NCBI RefSeq assembly: GCF_002091475.1
Contig: NZ_BCTR01000050.1
Coordinates: 1 to 64,000, forward strand
From: Sphingomonas azotifigens NBRC 15497
GTDB taxonomy: Bacteria; Pseudomonadota; Alphaproteobacteria; Sphingomonadales; Sphingomonadaceae
Direction of reading: 5' to 3'
Length of the DNA stretch: 64,000 nt
The notes below the pieces were generated by a model. That model saw only the letters and a program-made list of their open reading frames with translations, did not search any database and was not told where the DNA came from. Within the stretch, counting starts at the first letter, position 1, and every line of letters starts with the position of its first letter. This document shows positions 46,129 to 52,898 of the stretch, piece after piece. A program made the translations under genes and the position numbers.

Positions 46129-46711
46129 CCGCGGCGGCCTCGCGCTCGCGCAGGTCTTCCAGATCCTGGCGCGTGTCGATGTCGACCAGCTCCTCGGGCC
46201 GGGTGATGACATGATGACCGCGCAGGATCAGCTGCCGGGCGCCCGCATCGCCCTCGAGGCTGCACAGCTCGGCGAAATGATCGCGGCCGATCAGCGCCGG
46301 CGGCATCGGCTGCACGCCGTCGCTGGAGGCGACCAAGGTCGCGCCATTGTCCGAGGCGTCGAACAGACGGTAGCAATGCGCGGCGGTCACGCGCGGCATG
46401 TCGGCCAGCGCGATCAGCACCGCCTCGGCGCCCGCGGCCTCCGCCGCCGCCACACCATAGCGCACCGATCGCGCCTGGCCGAGCGCGCGGTCGGGATTCT
46501 CCACCACCTGGAAACCGCGCGCGGCGAAATCGAGCGCCGTGTCCCATACCACCGCGATGCGGGCGAGGAACGGCATGTTCTCGAGCGCGGTCACGACATG
46601 GAAGGCGAGCGGCTGGCCGAGATAGTCCTCGGTCAGCTTGTCGCCATCGGCGAAGCGTTCGGAGCGGCCGGCGGCAAGCAGGACGAGCGCGGTCTTTTCA
46701 GGTGTCAGCAT
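46097..46711 (-). CDS. MocA-like molybdopterin nucleotidyltransferase
   Basis: A 204-residue MobA/MocA-fold nucleotidyltransferase. The signature is VLLAAGRSERFADGDKL, followed by PLAFHVVTALENM and VLIALADMPRVTAAHC, where the Asp binds metal. It transfers CMP or GMP to molybdopterin. The pairing with xdhC points to molybdenum cofactor cytidylylation for a xanthine dehydrogenase-family enzyme. Its start overlaps the xdhC stop by 14 bp, so the two are one operon. Its 3' end runs 32 bp into the MacB permease gene. Confidence 0.82.
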   Translation of the reverse strand: MLTPEKTALVLLAAGRSERFADGDKLTEDYLGQPLAFHVVTALENMPFLARIAVVWDTALDFAARGFQVVENPDRALGQARSVRYGVAAAEAAGAEAVLIALADMPRVTAAHCYRLFDASDNGATLVASSDGVQPMPPALIGRDHFAELCSLEGDAGARQLILRGHHVITRPEELVDIDTRQDLEDLREREAAAAIRAARRRSD

Positions 46712-47609
46712 GGAAGGTCTTCACCATGGCGGCAGCAATGGACAGGGCGATCTCGGACGGACCGATCGCCCCGATCGAAAGCCCCGCCGGCCCCTCGATC
46801 CGCGCGAGATCCTGCGCAGAGACGCCCGCGGCGCCAAGTCGTTCCAGCCGCGCCGCCTGGCTGCGCCGCGAGCCGAGCGCGGCAACATAGCCGGTCGGGT
46901 GCGCCAGCGCCGCGATCAGCGCCGCGTCGTCGATCTTGGGATCGTGGCTGAGCGTCACCACCGCGGTGGCCGGATCGGGCCTGAGCGCGGTCACCGCCTC
47001 GTCCGGCCAGCGATCGTCGAGCGTTACGCCGGGGAAGCGCTCCTCGGTGAGGAAGCGGCCGCGCGGATCGATCACCGTGGTCGCGATGCCCAGCTCGCGT
47101 GCGAGCCCGGCGAGCGCCTGCGCGATCTGCACCGCGCCGACGATCAGCAGCCGGCGCGGCGGATCGTAGCGATTGACGAAGCCCGCACTGCCAATCGCGC
47201 TCTGCCCGGTGGCGAGATCGGTGCCCACCTCCAGCGGATGCCCGTCGGCGCGCGCATCGCGGATCGCATCGAACAATGCGGGCGGGAAGCCATTCGCCGC
47301 CACCGGCTGCACCAGCACCGCGATCTGCCCGCCACAGGGCAGCCCCACCTCCCACGCCGCCGCATCGGCTACGCCATAATCCTTCACCACCGCCGGCGCG
47401 CCGGCGATCACCTCGGCGGCGGTCTGCAAGATGTCGGTCTCGACACAGCCGCCCGAGACCGAGCCTTCGAAGCGCCCATCCTCATGCACGAGCAGGTGGC
47501 TCCCGCGCGGGCGCGGCGCCGAGCCCCAGGTCGTCACTACCGTCGCCAGCGCCATCTTCGCGCCGCGCCAGGCCTCGGCCGCTGCCAATACGCTGTCGTT
47601 GTCGGCCAC
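46698..47609 (-). CDS. XdhC family molybdoenzyme maturation protein
   Basis: A 303-residue XdhC/CoxI protein. The N-terminal domain has WGSAPRPRGSHLLVHEDGRF with GSVSGGCVE, and the C-terminal Rossmann domain has LLIVGAVQIAQALAGLAREL, then DPRGRFLTEERFPGV and ATAVVTLSHDPKIDD. XdhC inserts or sulfurates the molybdenum cofactor of xanthine dehydrogenase-family enzymes. GTG 47609 has GGGAG eight bases upstream; another GTG at 47627 has none. No xanthine dehydrogenase subunit lies in the window. Confidence 0.88.
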   Translation of the reverse strand: MADNDSVLAAAEAWRGAKMALATVVTTWGSAPRPRGSHLLVHEDGRFEGSVSGGCVETDILQTAAEVIAGAPAVVKDYGVADAAAWEVGLPCGGQIAVLVQPVAANGFPPALFDAIRDARADGHPLEVGTDLATGQSAIGSAGFVNRYDPPRRLLIVGAVQIAQALAGLARELGIATTVIDPRGRFLTEERFPGVTLDDRWPDEAVTALRPDPATAVVTLSHDPKIDDAALIAALAHPTGYVAALGSRRSQAARLERLGAAGVSAQDLARIEGPAGLSIGAIGPSEIALSIAAAMVKTFHADT

Positions 47610-47663
47610 TTGTCTCGCTCCCGTCACATCGGCTGCCTAACCGCCTAGCCGAAGGAGAGTTTC

Positions 47664-48746
47664 GTGACGAGATGGATGCTACTGGCGACGGCCCTGCTGG
47701 CGCCCGCCGCCGCTTTCGGACAGGATCATGCGATGCAGAAGCCCATGCCCCGCCCCATGCCCCGGATCGTCGTCATCGGCCATCGCGGCGCCAGCGGCGA
47801 GCGGCCGGAACACACGCTGCTCTCCTACCAGCGCGCGATCGACACCGGCGCCGATTTCATCGAGCCCGATCTCGTTCCCACCAAGGATGGCGAGCTGGTC
47901 GCGCGGCACGAGAACGCCATCACCGACACCACCGACGTGGCGGCGCATCCCGAGTTCGCCGATCGCAAGACCACCAAGACGATCGACGGCCAGACGATCA
48001 CCGGCTGGTTCACCGAGGACTTCACCCTTGCCGAGCTGAAGACGCTGCGCGCCAAGGAGCGGCTGCCCAAGATCCGCCCGGGCAACACCGCCTATGACGG
48101 CCAGGCGACGATCCCGACGCTCGACGAGATCATCGCGCTGGCGAAGAAGGAATCGGCGCGCCTCCACCGCACGATCGGCATCTATCCCGAGACCAAGCAC
48201 CCGAGCTATTTCGCCTCGATCGGCCTGCCCCTCGAAGCGCGGCTGGTCGCCAAGCTCAAGGCCGCGGGCTGGGACCGCGCCGATGCGCCGGTGTTCATCC
48301 AGTCGTTCGAGGTCAACAACCTCAAGCAGCTCCACACGATGACCAAGGTGCCGCTGATCCAGCTGATGGCAGGTAGCGAAGGTCCGGCGGATCGCGCCTA
48401 TGCCAGCTACAAGGAGATGGCGACGCCCGAGGGCCTGAAGGCCGTGGCGAAATACGCCTATGGCATCGGCCCGGAGCTGACCCAGATCCTCGCCACCGAC
48501 GGCACGCCCTCGACGCTGGTCGCGGACGCCCATGCCGCGGGCCTGAAGCTCCACCCCTGGACCTTCCGCGCCGAGAATTTCTTCCTGATGCCCAGCTATC
48601 GCGTCGGCACCGATCCCGCCGCGCACGGCCGGCTCGCGGAGGAGATCACGGCGTTCCTCAAGGCCGGGATCGACGGCTTCTTCACCGATTTTCCTTCCAT
48701 CGGCGTGCCGGCTCGGGATAGCTTCCTGAAAACCAACGGCAAGTAA
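47664..48746 (+). CDS. Secreted glycerophosphodiester phosphodiesterase
   Basis: A 360-residue GDPD. The leader MTRWMLLATALLAPAAAFGQ is a signal peptide. The TIM-barrel core starts VIGHRGASGERPEHTLLSY and EPDLVPTKDGELVARHE, holding the catalytic His pair and metal-binding Glu/Asp. It later has TFRAENFFLP-like sequence, and ends in DGFFTDFPSIGV. It hydrolyses deacylated phospholipids to glycerol-3-phosphate in the periplasm. GTG 47664 is placed by GGAGAG; the next ATG is four codons on. A small lipoprotein gene follows 10 bp later. Confidence 0.9.
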   Translation: MTRWMLLATALLAPAAAFGQDHAMQKPMPRPMPRIVVIGHRGASGERPEHTLLSYQRAIDTGADFIEPDLVPTKDGELVARHENAITDTTDVAAHPEFADRKTTKTIDGQTITGWFTEDFTLAELKTLRAKERLPKIRPGNTAYDGQATIPTLDEIIALAKKESARLHRTIGIYPETKHPSYFASIGLPLEARLVAKLKAAGWDRADAPVFIQSFEVNNLKQLHTMTKVPLIQLMAGSEGPADRAYASYKEMATPEGLKAVAKYAYGIGPELTQILATDGTPSTLVADAHAAGLKLHPWTFRAENFFLMPSYRVGTDPAAHGRLAEEITAFLKAGIDGFFTDFPSIGVPARDSFLKTNGK

Positions 48747-48756
48747 GGCTTATTCG

Positions 48757-48981
48757 ATGCGTATCCTCCCCGTCTTGCTGATGCTGCCGCTGCTCGCGGG
48801 GGGATGCGTGGTGAAGACCGCCGCCAATGTCGTGACCCTGCCGGTCAAGGCCGGGGCCAAGGCGGTCGACTGGACTACGACCAGCCAGGACGAAGCCGAC
48901 CGCAACCGCGGCCGGGAGATGCGCAAGCGCGAGAAGGAATGCCGCAAGCATCCCGAACGCTGCCAGCAGGACGCGCGCTAA
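48757..48981 (+). CDS. Small lipoprotein
   Basis: A 74-residue lipoprotein: leader MRILPVLLMLPLLAGGCVV, with Cys-17 as the lipidated residue. The mature 58 residues are basic and charged (REMRKREKECRKHPERCQQD) and hold two more cysteines. It looks like the NF-type small lipoproteins common in sphingomonads. It is probably cotranscribed with the GDPD gene. Confidence 0.7.
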   Translation: MRILPVLLMLPLLAGGCVVKTAANVVTLPVKAGAKAVDWTTTSQDEADRNRGREMRKREKECRKHPERCQQDAR

Positions 48982-48994
48982 GCCCTATCTCATG

Positions 48995-49110
48995 CCCCTC
49001 CCGCTTGCGGGAGGGGCTAGGGGAGGGTGCGTGAGGTTCGCGGGAGACGACGGTTCAGAAAGAACCTCCACGTCACACCCTCCCCCATCCCCTCCCGCAA
49101 GCGGGAGGGG
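48995..49110. repeat. Paired C-rich hairpin element
   Basis: Two hairpins, CCCCTCCCGC-TT-GCGGGAGGGG (48995-49016) and CCCCTCCCGC-AA-GCGGGAGGGG (49089-49110), point toward each other. Their outer flanks are inverted copies (GGGGAGGGTG / CACCCTCCCC). The ~70-bp centre differs between copies of the family. The same structure recurs at 59023-59177. Confidence 0.8.
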
Positions 49111-49113
49111 GGG

Positions 49114-50058
49114 TTATGCCGCCAGGAACGTCATCAACGCCCGCTCGAACACCGCCGGCTGGTCGAGCATGATGAAGTGGCCGCTGTCGCCGACGCCGCG
49201 GATCGTGACGTTCGGCGCACCGGCATATTGCGCGCGGTAGAGGCCAAGCACCTTCTCCTCGCCGCCGCGCGCGTCGGTCCAGGGCACCAGCACGGTGATC
49301 GGCGCGGCGATCCTGGGCAGCGCCGGCCGCAGGTCGGTGGTCAGGTCCTCGTAGATCGCCTGCCCGCTCACCCGCATGTCGGCCTGGGCCGACCAGCCGG
49401 CGACCGTGTCCTGCGAGCCAGGCTTCAGCGCATTCTGCCGCGCGATCGACTGGGCCAGGATCGGCGGGAAGGGCTTGCCGTACAGCCCCGCCATCTGCGC
49501 GCGCATCATCTCGGCGGGGGCCTTGGCGGCGTCCGCGTTCGGCAACCCGCCCCAGATCACGCCGAGAAACGGCAGCGCGTCGACGATCAGGGCCTTGCGC
49601 ACATCCTCGGGGTGTTCGCGCGCCAGCCGGAGCGTCACCAGCCCGCCCATCGAATGGCCGACGACCGGCACCGCGCCGAGCTTGCGCCCGGCGATCAGCG
49701 TGTGGAGGTCCGCGACGATCCCGTCGAGGATCCCCGGCTGCCCATTGCCACGCGGATCGTCGCCGCCGAAGCCGTTGACCTGTACCAGATAGACGCGGTG
49801 GTTCTTGATCAGCTCGGGGACCACGCCGTCCCAGGTGGCGCGCGGGCTCGACAATCCGGGGATCAGCACCACCGGGCTGCCACGGCCGACGACCTGCACC
49901 GAGATATGGTCCATCTGCACCAGCGTATCGGCAGCAGTTACCGGCGCGAGCGCGCCATGGCTGTGGCCCGAGGCATTGGCGACGGCGATCGCCAGCGCCA
50001 TGGCCAGCCAGCGGGTGGTGGAGACGCGGGAAGCGGCAAAGCAGAGGGCGCGGATCAT
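49114..50058 (-). CDS. Secreted alpha/beta hydrolase
   Basis: A 314-residue alpha/beta hydrolase with an N-terminal signal peptide (WLAMALAIAVANASG). The oxyanion segment is VVLIPGLSSPRATWDG, the nucleophile elbow GHSMGG, and the His lies in GVGDSGHFIMLDQP. It is last in a three-gene operon: its ATG overlaps the XRE regulator stop as ATGA. The substrate is unknown; fold-mates include esterases, lipases and lactonases. Confidence 0.85.
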   Translation of the reverse strand: MIRALCFAASRVSTTRWLAMALAIAVANASGHSHGALAPVTAADTLVQMDHISVQVVGRGSPVVLIPGLSSPRATWDGVVPELIKNHRVYLVQVNGFGGDDPRGNGQPGILDGIVADLHTLIAGRKLGAVPVVGHSMGGLVTLRLAREHPEDVRKALIVDALPFLGVIWGGLPNADAAKAPAEMMRAQMAGLYGKPFPPILAQSIARQNALKPGSQDTVAGWSAQADMRVSGQAIYEDLTTDLRPALPRIAAPITVLVPWTDARGGEEKVLGLYRAQYAGAPNVTIRGVGDSGHFIMLDQPAVFERALMTFLAA

Positions 50059-50264
50059 CGGTCCTGCTCCTTGGCGGGGTTCATGAAAATCTCCTCGATC
50101 GCGAGACCGAACAGGTCGGCAATCTTGAAGGCGAGCGGCAGCGAGGGATCGTAACGCCCGGTCTCGATGGCGTTGACGCTCTGGCGCGAGACCTCGAGCC
50201 GTTCGGCGAGATCCTGCTGGCTCCACGCACGCTCGGCGCGAAGCACGCGGAGGCGGTTGTTCAT
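50055..50264 (-). CDS. Short XRE-family transcriptional regulator
   Basis: A 69-residue stand-alone HTH_3 protein (MNNRLRVLRAERAWSQQDLA) with the helix-turn-helix WSQQDLAERLEVSRQSVNAI and PSLPLAFKIADLFG. Such short XRE proteins usually accompany a membrane protein and repress their own operon. ATG 50264 overlaps the upstream membrane protein stop, and its own stop overlaps the hydrolase start, so all three genes are translationally coupled. The nearby palindrome (50710-50741) is the likely target. Confidence 0.88.
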   Translation of the reverse strand: MNNRLRVLRAERAWSQQDLAERLEVSRQSVNAIETGRYDPSLPLAFKIADLFGLAIEEIFMNPAKEQDR

Positions 50265-50674
50265 GCGTCGGCGCCTACCCGGTCGCGCCAGGTCATCAGG
50301 CATTGCGCGGCGCCCCAGCTCGCACACCAGATCGGGAACGCCCAGAACACGTCGATCTGGCCGATCGCATGGTAGATCTGGAGGAAACCCAGCACCGCGG
50401 AGACGGCGAGCACCACGCCAATGCCGAACAGCATCGCGGTGACGATGCGCTGGCGCAGATATTCGTCGGTTTCCTCACGGACGTACAGCCCGATCACCGC
50501 GAGCATGGCGATGATGGCGATCGCCGGTAGGATCGAGAGCGCGATCAACGCAGCGCCGGTCGGCTGGAACCAGGCAACCGCAAGGCTCGTCGTCATGACC
50601 GTGACGACATAGCCGATCATCGCCGGAACGAAGCGTTTGAGATAGCGCCGGGCGGCGGGGGTTTTCAGCTGCAT
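50261..50674 (-). CDS. Four-helix membrane protein of the XRE operon
   Basis: A 137-residue integral membrane protein with four hydrophobic helices (VPAMIGYVVTVMTTSLAVAW, LIALSILPAIAIIAMLAVIGLY, MLFGIGVVLAVSAVLGFL, VFWAFPIWCASWG). The RXXT-ETDEYLRQR loop between helices 2 and 3 is a recurrent feature of such XRE-partner proteins. GGGAGC stands before ATG 50674. It is first in the operon, just downstream of the IS-disrupted control region. Confidence 0.8.
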   Translation of the reverse strand: MQLKTPAARRYLKRFVPAMIGYVVTVMTTSLAVAWFQPTGAALIALSILPAIAIIAMLAVIGLYVREETDEYLRQRIVTAMLFGIGVVLAVSAVLGFLQIYHAIGQIDVFWAFPIWCASWGAAQCLMTWRDRVGADA

Positions 50675-50709
50675 GGAAAGCTCCCTGTTCGATTTGACAA
50701 GCGAGCTTT

Positions 50710-50741
50710 ACGTCAACCACGCTTTACATGTCAAGCGTGGT
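50710..50741. promoter_or_regulatory. Left part of an interrupted 38-bp palindromic operator
   Basis: ACGTCAACCACGCTT (50710-50724), an eight-base centre TACATGTC, then AAGCGTGGT, where the IS element interrupts. The missing TGACGT resumes at 52723-52728. With the element and one target copy removed, the arms are perfect for 15 bp and the core ACATGT is itself symmetric; only one base pair is mismatched. It lies 36 bp upstream of the membrane protein ATG. It is a strong candidate operator for the short XRE regulator. Confidence 0.6.
50734..50741. repeat. Target-site duplication, left copy
   Basis: AGCGTGGT directly before the left inverted repeat of the IS element. An identical AGCGTGGT follows the right end at 52715-52722. 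An 8-bp duplication is normal for IS1595-family transposition. Confidence 0.9.
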
Positions 50742-50765
50742 GGACATTATGTACTTTACAAAGCA
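50742..50765 (+). repeat. Left terminal inverted repeat (IRL)
   Basis: Twenty-four bases beginning GGACATTATGTAC and ending ACAAAGCA. It differs from the right end at three positions. Confidence 0.88.
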
Positions 50766-50786
50766 CCCATGATGCGGGTATATAAT
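50755..50786 (+). promoter_or_regulatory. Transposase promoter, probably leaderless
   Basis: TTTACA (50755-50760) and TATATA (50779-50784) are 18 bp apart, a sound sigma-70 arrangement. The start point, seven bases after the -10, would fall at about 50791, which is the A of the transposase ATG. No ribosome-binding site precedes that ATG. A leaderless message would explain this. Confidence 0.5.
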
Positions 50787-50790
50787 CCGC

Positions 50791-51750
50791 ATGACGAACC
50801 TCACCGCTCCCCATTTCACCGACGAGAACGCGGCGCGCGAGCATCTTGAAGCGCTGCGCTGGCCTGAAGGCCCTGTGTGCCCGCACTGCGGTTCGGTGGA
50901 AGTGAAGCGGCTCCCGGCCCAGCGCGGCAAGCCGTCGAAGGCGCACCCCGAAGGCAAGCTTCGCGCTGGCGTTCTTCAGTGCAACGGGTGCCGTGGGCAG
51001 TTCACTGTGACGGTTGGCACGGTTTTCGCCGACAGCAAGGTTCCGCTCAACAAGTGGCTTCTCGCAACGCACCTTATGGTCGCGAGCAAGAAGGGTATTT
51101 CGGCCCACCAGCTACACCGCATGCTTGGCGTGACCTACAAAACCGCGTGGTTTATGGCCCACCGTATCCGCGAAGCGATGGTGCCCGATGACAACGGTCC
51201 AATGGGCGGCAACGGCGGCACGGTCGAGGTGGATGAAACCTTTATCGGCCGCGTTCCTGGCGAGAGCCGCATGGCGATCCACAACATGAACAAAATTGTG
51301 TCGCTGGTTGATCGCGTCACCGGCCGCGCCACCTCGGTCGTGTTCACCGGCAATTTCAGCCTCAAGAGCATTGCGCCGATCCTTGAGCAGCATGTGGCGA
51401 AGGACAGCCGCATTTTGACGGATGAAGCGCGCCACTATCGCGGCCTTGGCGTGCGCTTTGATGGCGGCCACCAGTCGGTAGCGCACGCTCGCGGTGAGTA
51501 CGTCCGCAAGGGCACCGACATCCACACGAACACAATCGAAGGCTTTTTCGGCATCTTCAAACGCGGCATGCGTGGCGTGTATCAGCACTGCGGGTCGCAG
51601 CACCTACAGCGCTATCTTCGCGAGTTCGACTTCCGCTACTCGCATCGCGCGGCTCTGGGCGTAAATGATGACGAACGCTGCGAAATCGCACTGCGCGGTA
51701 TCGCCGGTAAGAGGCTCACATATCGGCGGACTGCTGGCCTCGCAGCCTAA
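50791..51750 (+). CDS. IS1595-family transposase
   Basis: A 319-residue DDE transposase of the ISXO2 type. The N-terminal zinc ribbon has CPHCGS and, 32 residues on, LQCNGCRGQFTVTVGTVF. A helix-turn-helix-like SAHQLHRMLGVTYKTAWFMAH follows. The catalytic part has EVDETFIGR (first Asp), LTDEARHYRG (second Asp), and HTNTIEGFFGIFKRGMRG (Asn/Glu region of the last acidic residue). All catalytic residues seem present, so the enzyme may be active. It likely translates from a leaderless transcript. Confidence 0.93.
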   Translation: MTNLTAPHFTDENAAREHLEALRWPEGPVCPHCGSVEVKRLPAQRGKPSKAHPEGKLRAGVLQCNGCRGQFTVTVGTVFADSKVPLNKWLLATHLMVASKKGISAHQLHRMLGVTYKTAWFMAHRIREAMVPDDNGPMGGNGGTVEVDETFIGRVPGESRMAIHNMNKIVSLVDRVTGRATSVVFTGNFSLKSIAPILEQHVAKDSRILTDEARHYRGLGVRFDGGHQSVAHARGEYVRKGTDIHTNTIEGFFGIFKRGMRGVYQHCGSQHLQRYLREFDFRYSHRAALGVNDDERCEIALRGIAGKRLTYRRTAGLAA

Positions 51751-51782
51751 ACATCCGGCTCTAGGCAGGAAGCGTAAACACC

Positions 51783-51914
51783 CTAGGAAGTCTTAGGGCG
51801 TTCCTGTGCCCGCTTTCCTGGCCTTGACTCTTTTGGCGCCTCATGCGGCTTAGGAGGCGTGCTCAGCATTCGGCGGAGTACGTCGTCTTCGTTCTGATGG
51901 TCGGTGTCAGTCAT
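51783..51914 (-). CDS. 43-residue IS-associated peptide
   Basis: Reading the minus strand gives MTDTDHQNEDDVLRRMLSTP, then PKPHEAPKESRPGKRAQERP and KTS before a stop. Peptides with an EDDVLRRML-x-TPPKPH core recur in phage and mobile-element passenger regions. The start codon overlaps the ATG of the divergent passenger gene (51913), so transcription of the two must compete. No function is known. The clear motif, rather than length, supports it. Confidence 0.55.
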   Translation of the reverse strand: MTDTDHQNEDDVLRRMLSTPPKPHEAPKESRPGKRAQERPKTS

Positions 51915-52605
51915 GGCAGATAGCTACCTCTTTGAAATCGAGCGAACCCGGTTTTACCGTCAAATTTGGCAGATGACGATGCTCTTGGCTGTGCACGCCA
52001 AAGCCGCATTTCCTTACCGCCCAAACCCCAATATTCACCTTAGCGGAAATACTATCCCCTTTAATCTAATTATGAATTTCGAAGGGGCGTACGAAATGTT
52101 TCGATCCAATCGAATCGGATCATCGATCCATTGGGGCAAGACGGAGCGACATCTAGCATCAAGGAAGTCCAATTATTTTGACACTAATCATTCCGGGTTT
52201 ATGCATGACATATTTTCAGGTCTTTTTGTCCTGGCATTTGATCCATACATTTACTGGTTAAAATGCAATTACGGCACCAATTATCACTCATGGCCGCCAT
52301 ATTGCGCCTTCGCAAGGTTAGTTAGGAACGCAATATCACATTCAGGAACTGTAAATCTGAATAGTGAAAACGCGCCGTCTGGCGAATGGATGGGCACTAG
52401 GATTGGGCATGCTCAAAATGGAATGATAATTGGCGAGAAGATTACCATCGGTGATTACCTTGTGCTAATGTATGACTTGAACGAGGAACTTGAGGTGCTG
52501 GGAGCACCTCTCCATGCGACATGGCAGACTCTAAAATTTGTCGAAGGAGATCCTTCGATTGTTGAAGAGTCAAGACCTCCTCCTGATCAGGCAGCAATAT
52601 CCTGA
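51913..52605 (+). CDS. AT-rich passenger protein with HEPN-like motif
   Basis: A 230-residue protein rich in aromatic residues and Asn (FNLIMNFEGAYEMFRSN, IFSGLFVLAFDPYIYWLKCN). Near residue 142 is FARLVRNAISHSGTV: R-N-x3-H is the R-x4-6-H signature of HEPN RNases and related helical proteins. Codon usage is markedly more A+T-rich than every neighbour, so the gene was acquired with the IS element. ATG 51913 is preferred to GTG 51904. Its 3' end overlaps an opposite-strand ORF by 164 bp. HEPN is an inference from a single motif; toxin, immunity or stress roles are all possible. Confidence 0.6.
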   Translation: MADSYLFEIERTRFYRQIWQMTMLLAVHAKAAFPYRPNPNIHLSGNTIPFNLIMNFEGAYEMFRSNRIGSSIHWGKTERHLASRKSNYFDTNHSGFMHDIFSGLFVLAFDPYIYWLKCNYGTNYHSWPPYCAFARLVRNAISHSGTVNLNSENAPSGEWMGTRIGHAQNGMIIGEKITIGDYLVLMYDLNEELEVLGAPLHATWQTLKFVEGDPSIVEESRPPPDQAAIS

Positions 52606-52699
52606 AGGCTTCGTAAGCCCCCTCCACCATCTCCTGAGTAACTTCAATCACGGGCTTGTCATGCCCCGCGTGTGCGGCTTGTTCCTCATGCTTTGTCAT
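52442..52699 (-). CDS. 85-residue passenger ORF at the IS right end
   Basis: MTKHEEQAAHAGHDKPVIEV, then TQEMVEGAYEAF, a sequence with the look of small phage-type proteins (V-T-x-E-M-x-x-A-Y-E-A). The start codon lies inside the right inverted repeat (52691-52714). The last 164 bp overlap the antiparallel passenger gene. Coding status is plausible from the amphipathic helical pattern (DLLRQILESAMSHG) but not proven. Confidence 0.4.
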   Translation of the reverse strand: MTKHEEQAAHAGHDKPVIEVTQEMVEGAYEAFRILLPDQEEVLTLQQSKDLLRQILESAMSHGEVLPAPQVPRSSHTLAQGNHRW

Positions 52700-52714
52700 G
52701 TATATAATGTCCAG
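52691..52714 (-). repeat. Right terminal inverted repeat (IRR)
   Basis: Read on the minus strand it is GGACATTATATACATGACAA followed by AGCA, matching the left end at 21 of 24 positions. It doubles as the start region of the 85-residue ORF. Confidence 0.88.
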
Positions 52715-52722
52715 CGTGGTTG
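52715..52722. repeat. Target-site duplication, right copy
   Basis: AGCGTGGT, identical to 50734-50741. The sequence continuing into 52723-52728 (TGACGT) completes the palindrome the element interrupted. Confidence 0.9.
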
Positions 52723-52732
52723 ACGTGCACAA

Positions 52733-52898
52733 TTCCTCCCCGGCACGGGGAGGGGGACCATGTGCGCCAGCACATGGTGGAGGGGCCGCCGCGCACGCGG
52801 CGGTGTCCAGCCCTGTCCAGGAAACCCGCGCCTTCGGCGCGGCCCCTCCACCACGCGGCGGTGCCGCGCGGTCCCCCTCCCCGTTCCGGGGAGGAATT
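52733..52898. repeat. 166-bp element with 29-bp inverted ends
   Basis: AATTCCTCCCCGGCACGGGG at the left is the inverted match (28 of 29 over the full arm) of the right end ending GGGGAGGAATT. Each arm is itself a hairpin, CCTCCCCG-x3-CGGGGAGG. A second nested pair, TGGTGGAGGGGCCGC / GCGGCCCCTCCACCA, lies inside. The final base touches the stop codon of the Mur ligase gene. It belongs with the window's other C-rich elements but is more complex. Confidence 0.75.

Larger units (their letters stand above)
50742..52714. mobile_element. IS1595-family insertion sequence with passenger genes
   Basis: A 1,973-bp element bounded by inverted ends of 24 bp (50742-50765 and 52691-52714; 21 of 24 match, both starting GGACATTAT) and flanked by an 8-bp direct repeat. 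It carries an IS1595/ISXO2-type transposase and three other ORFs: a 43-residue peptide, an AT-rich protein with a HEPN-like motif, and an 85-residue protein at the far end. Perfect flanking repeats suggest recent insertion. Its G+C content falls sharply in the 51.9-52.6 kb part, showing a foreign passenger. Confidence 0.93.

Noticed and set aside
50742-52714. Composite transposon or prophage fragment
   Set aside because: Only one transposase and one pair of ends are present, with a single 8-bp duplication; no phage structural genes.
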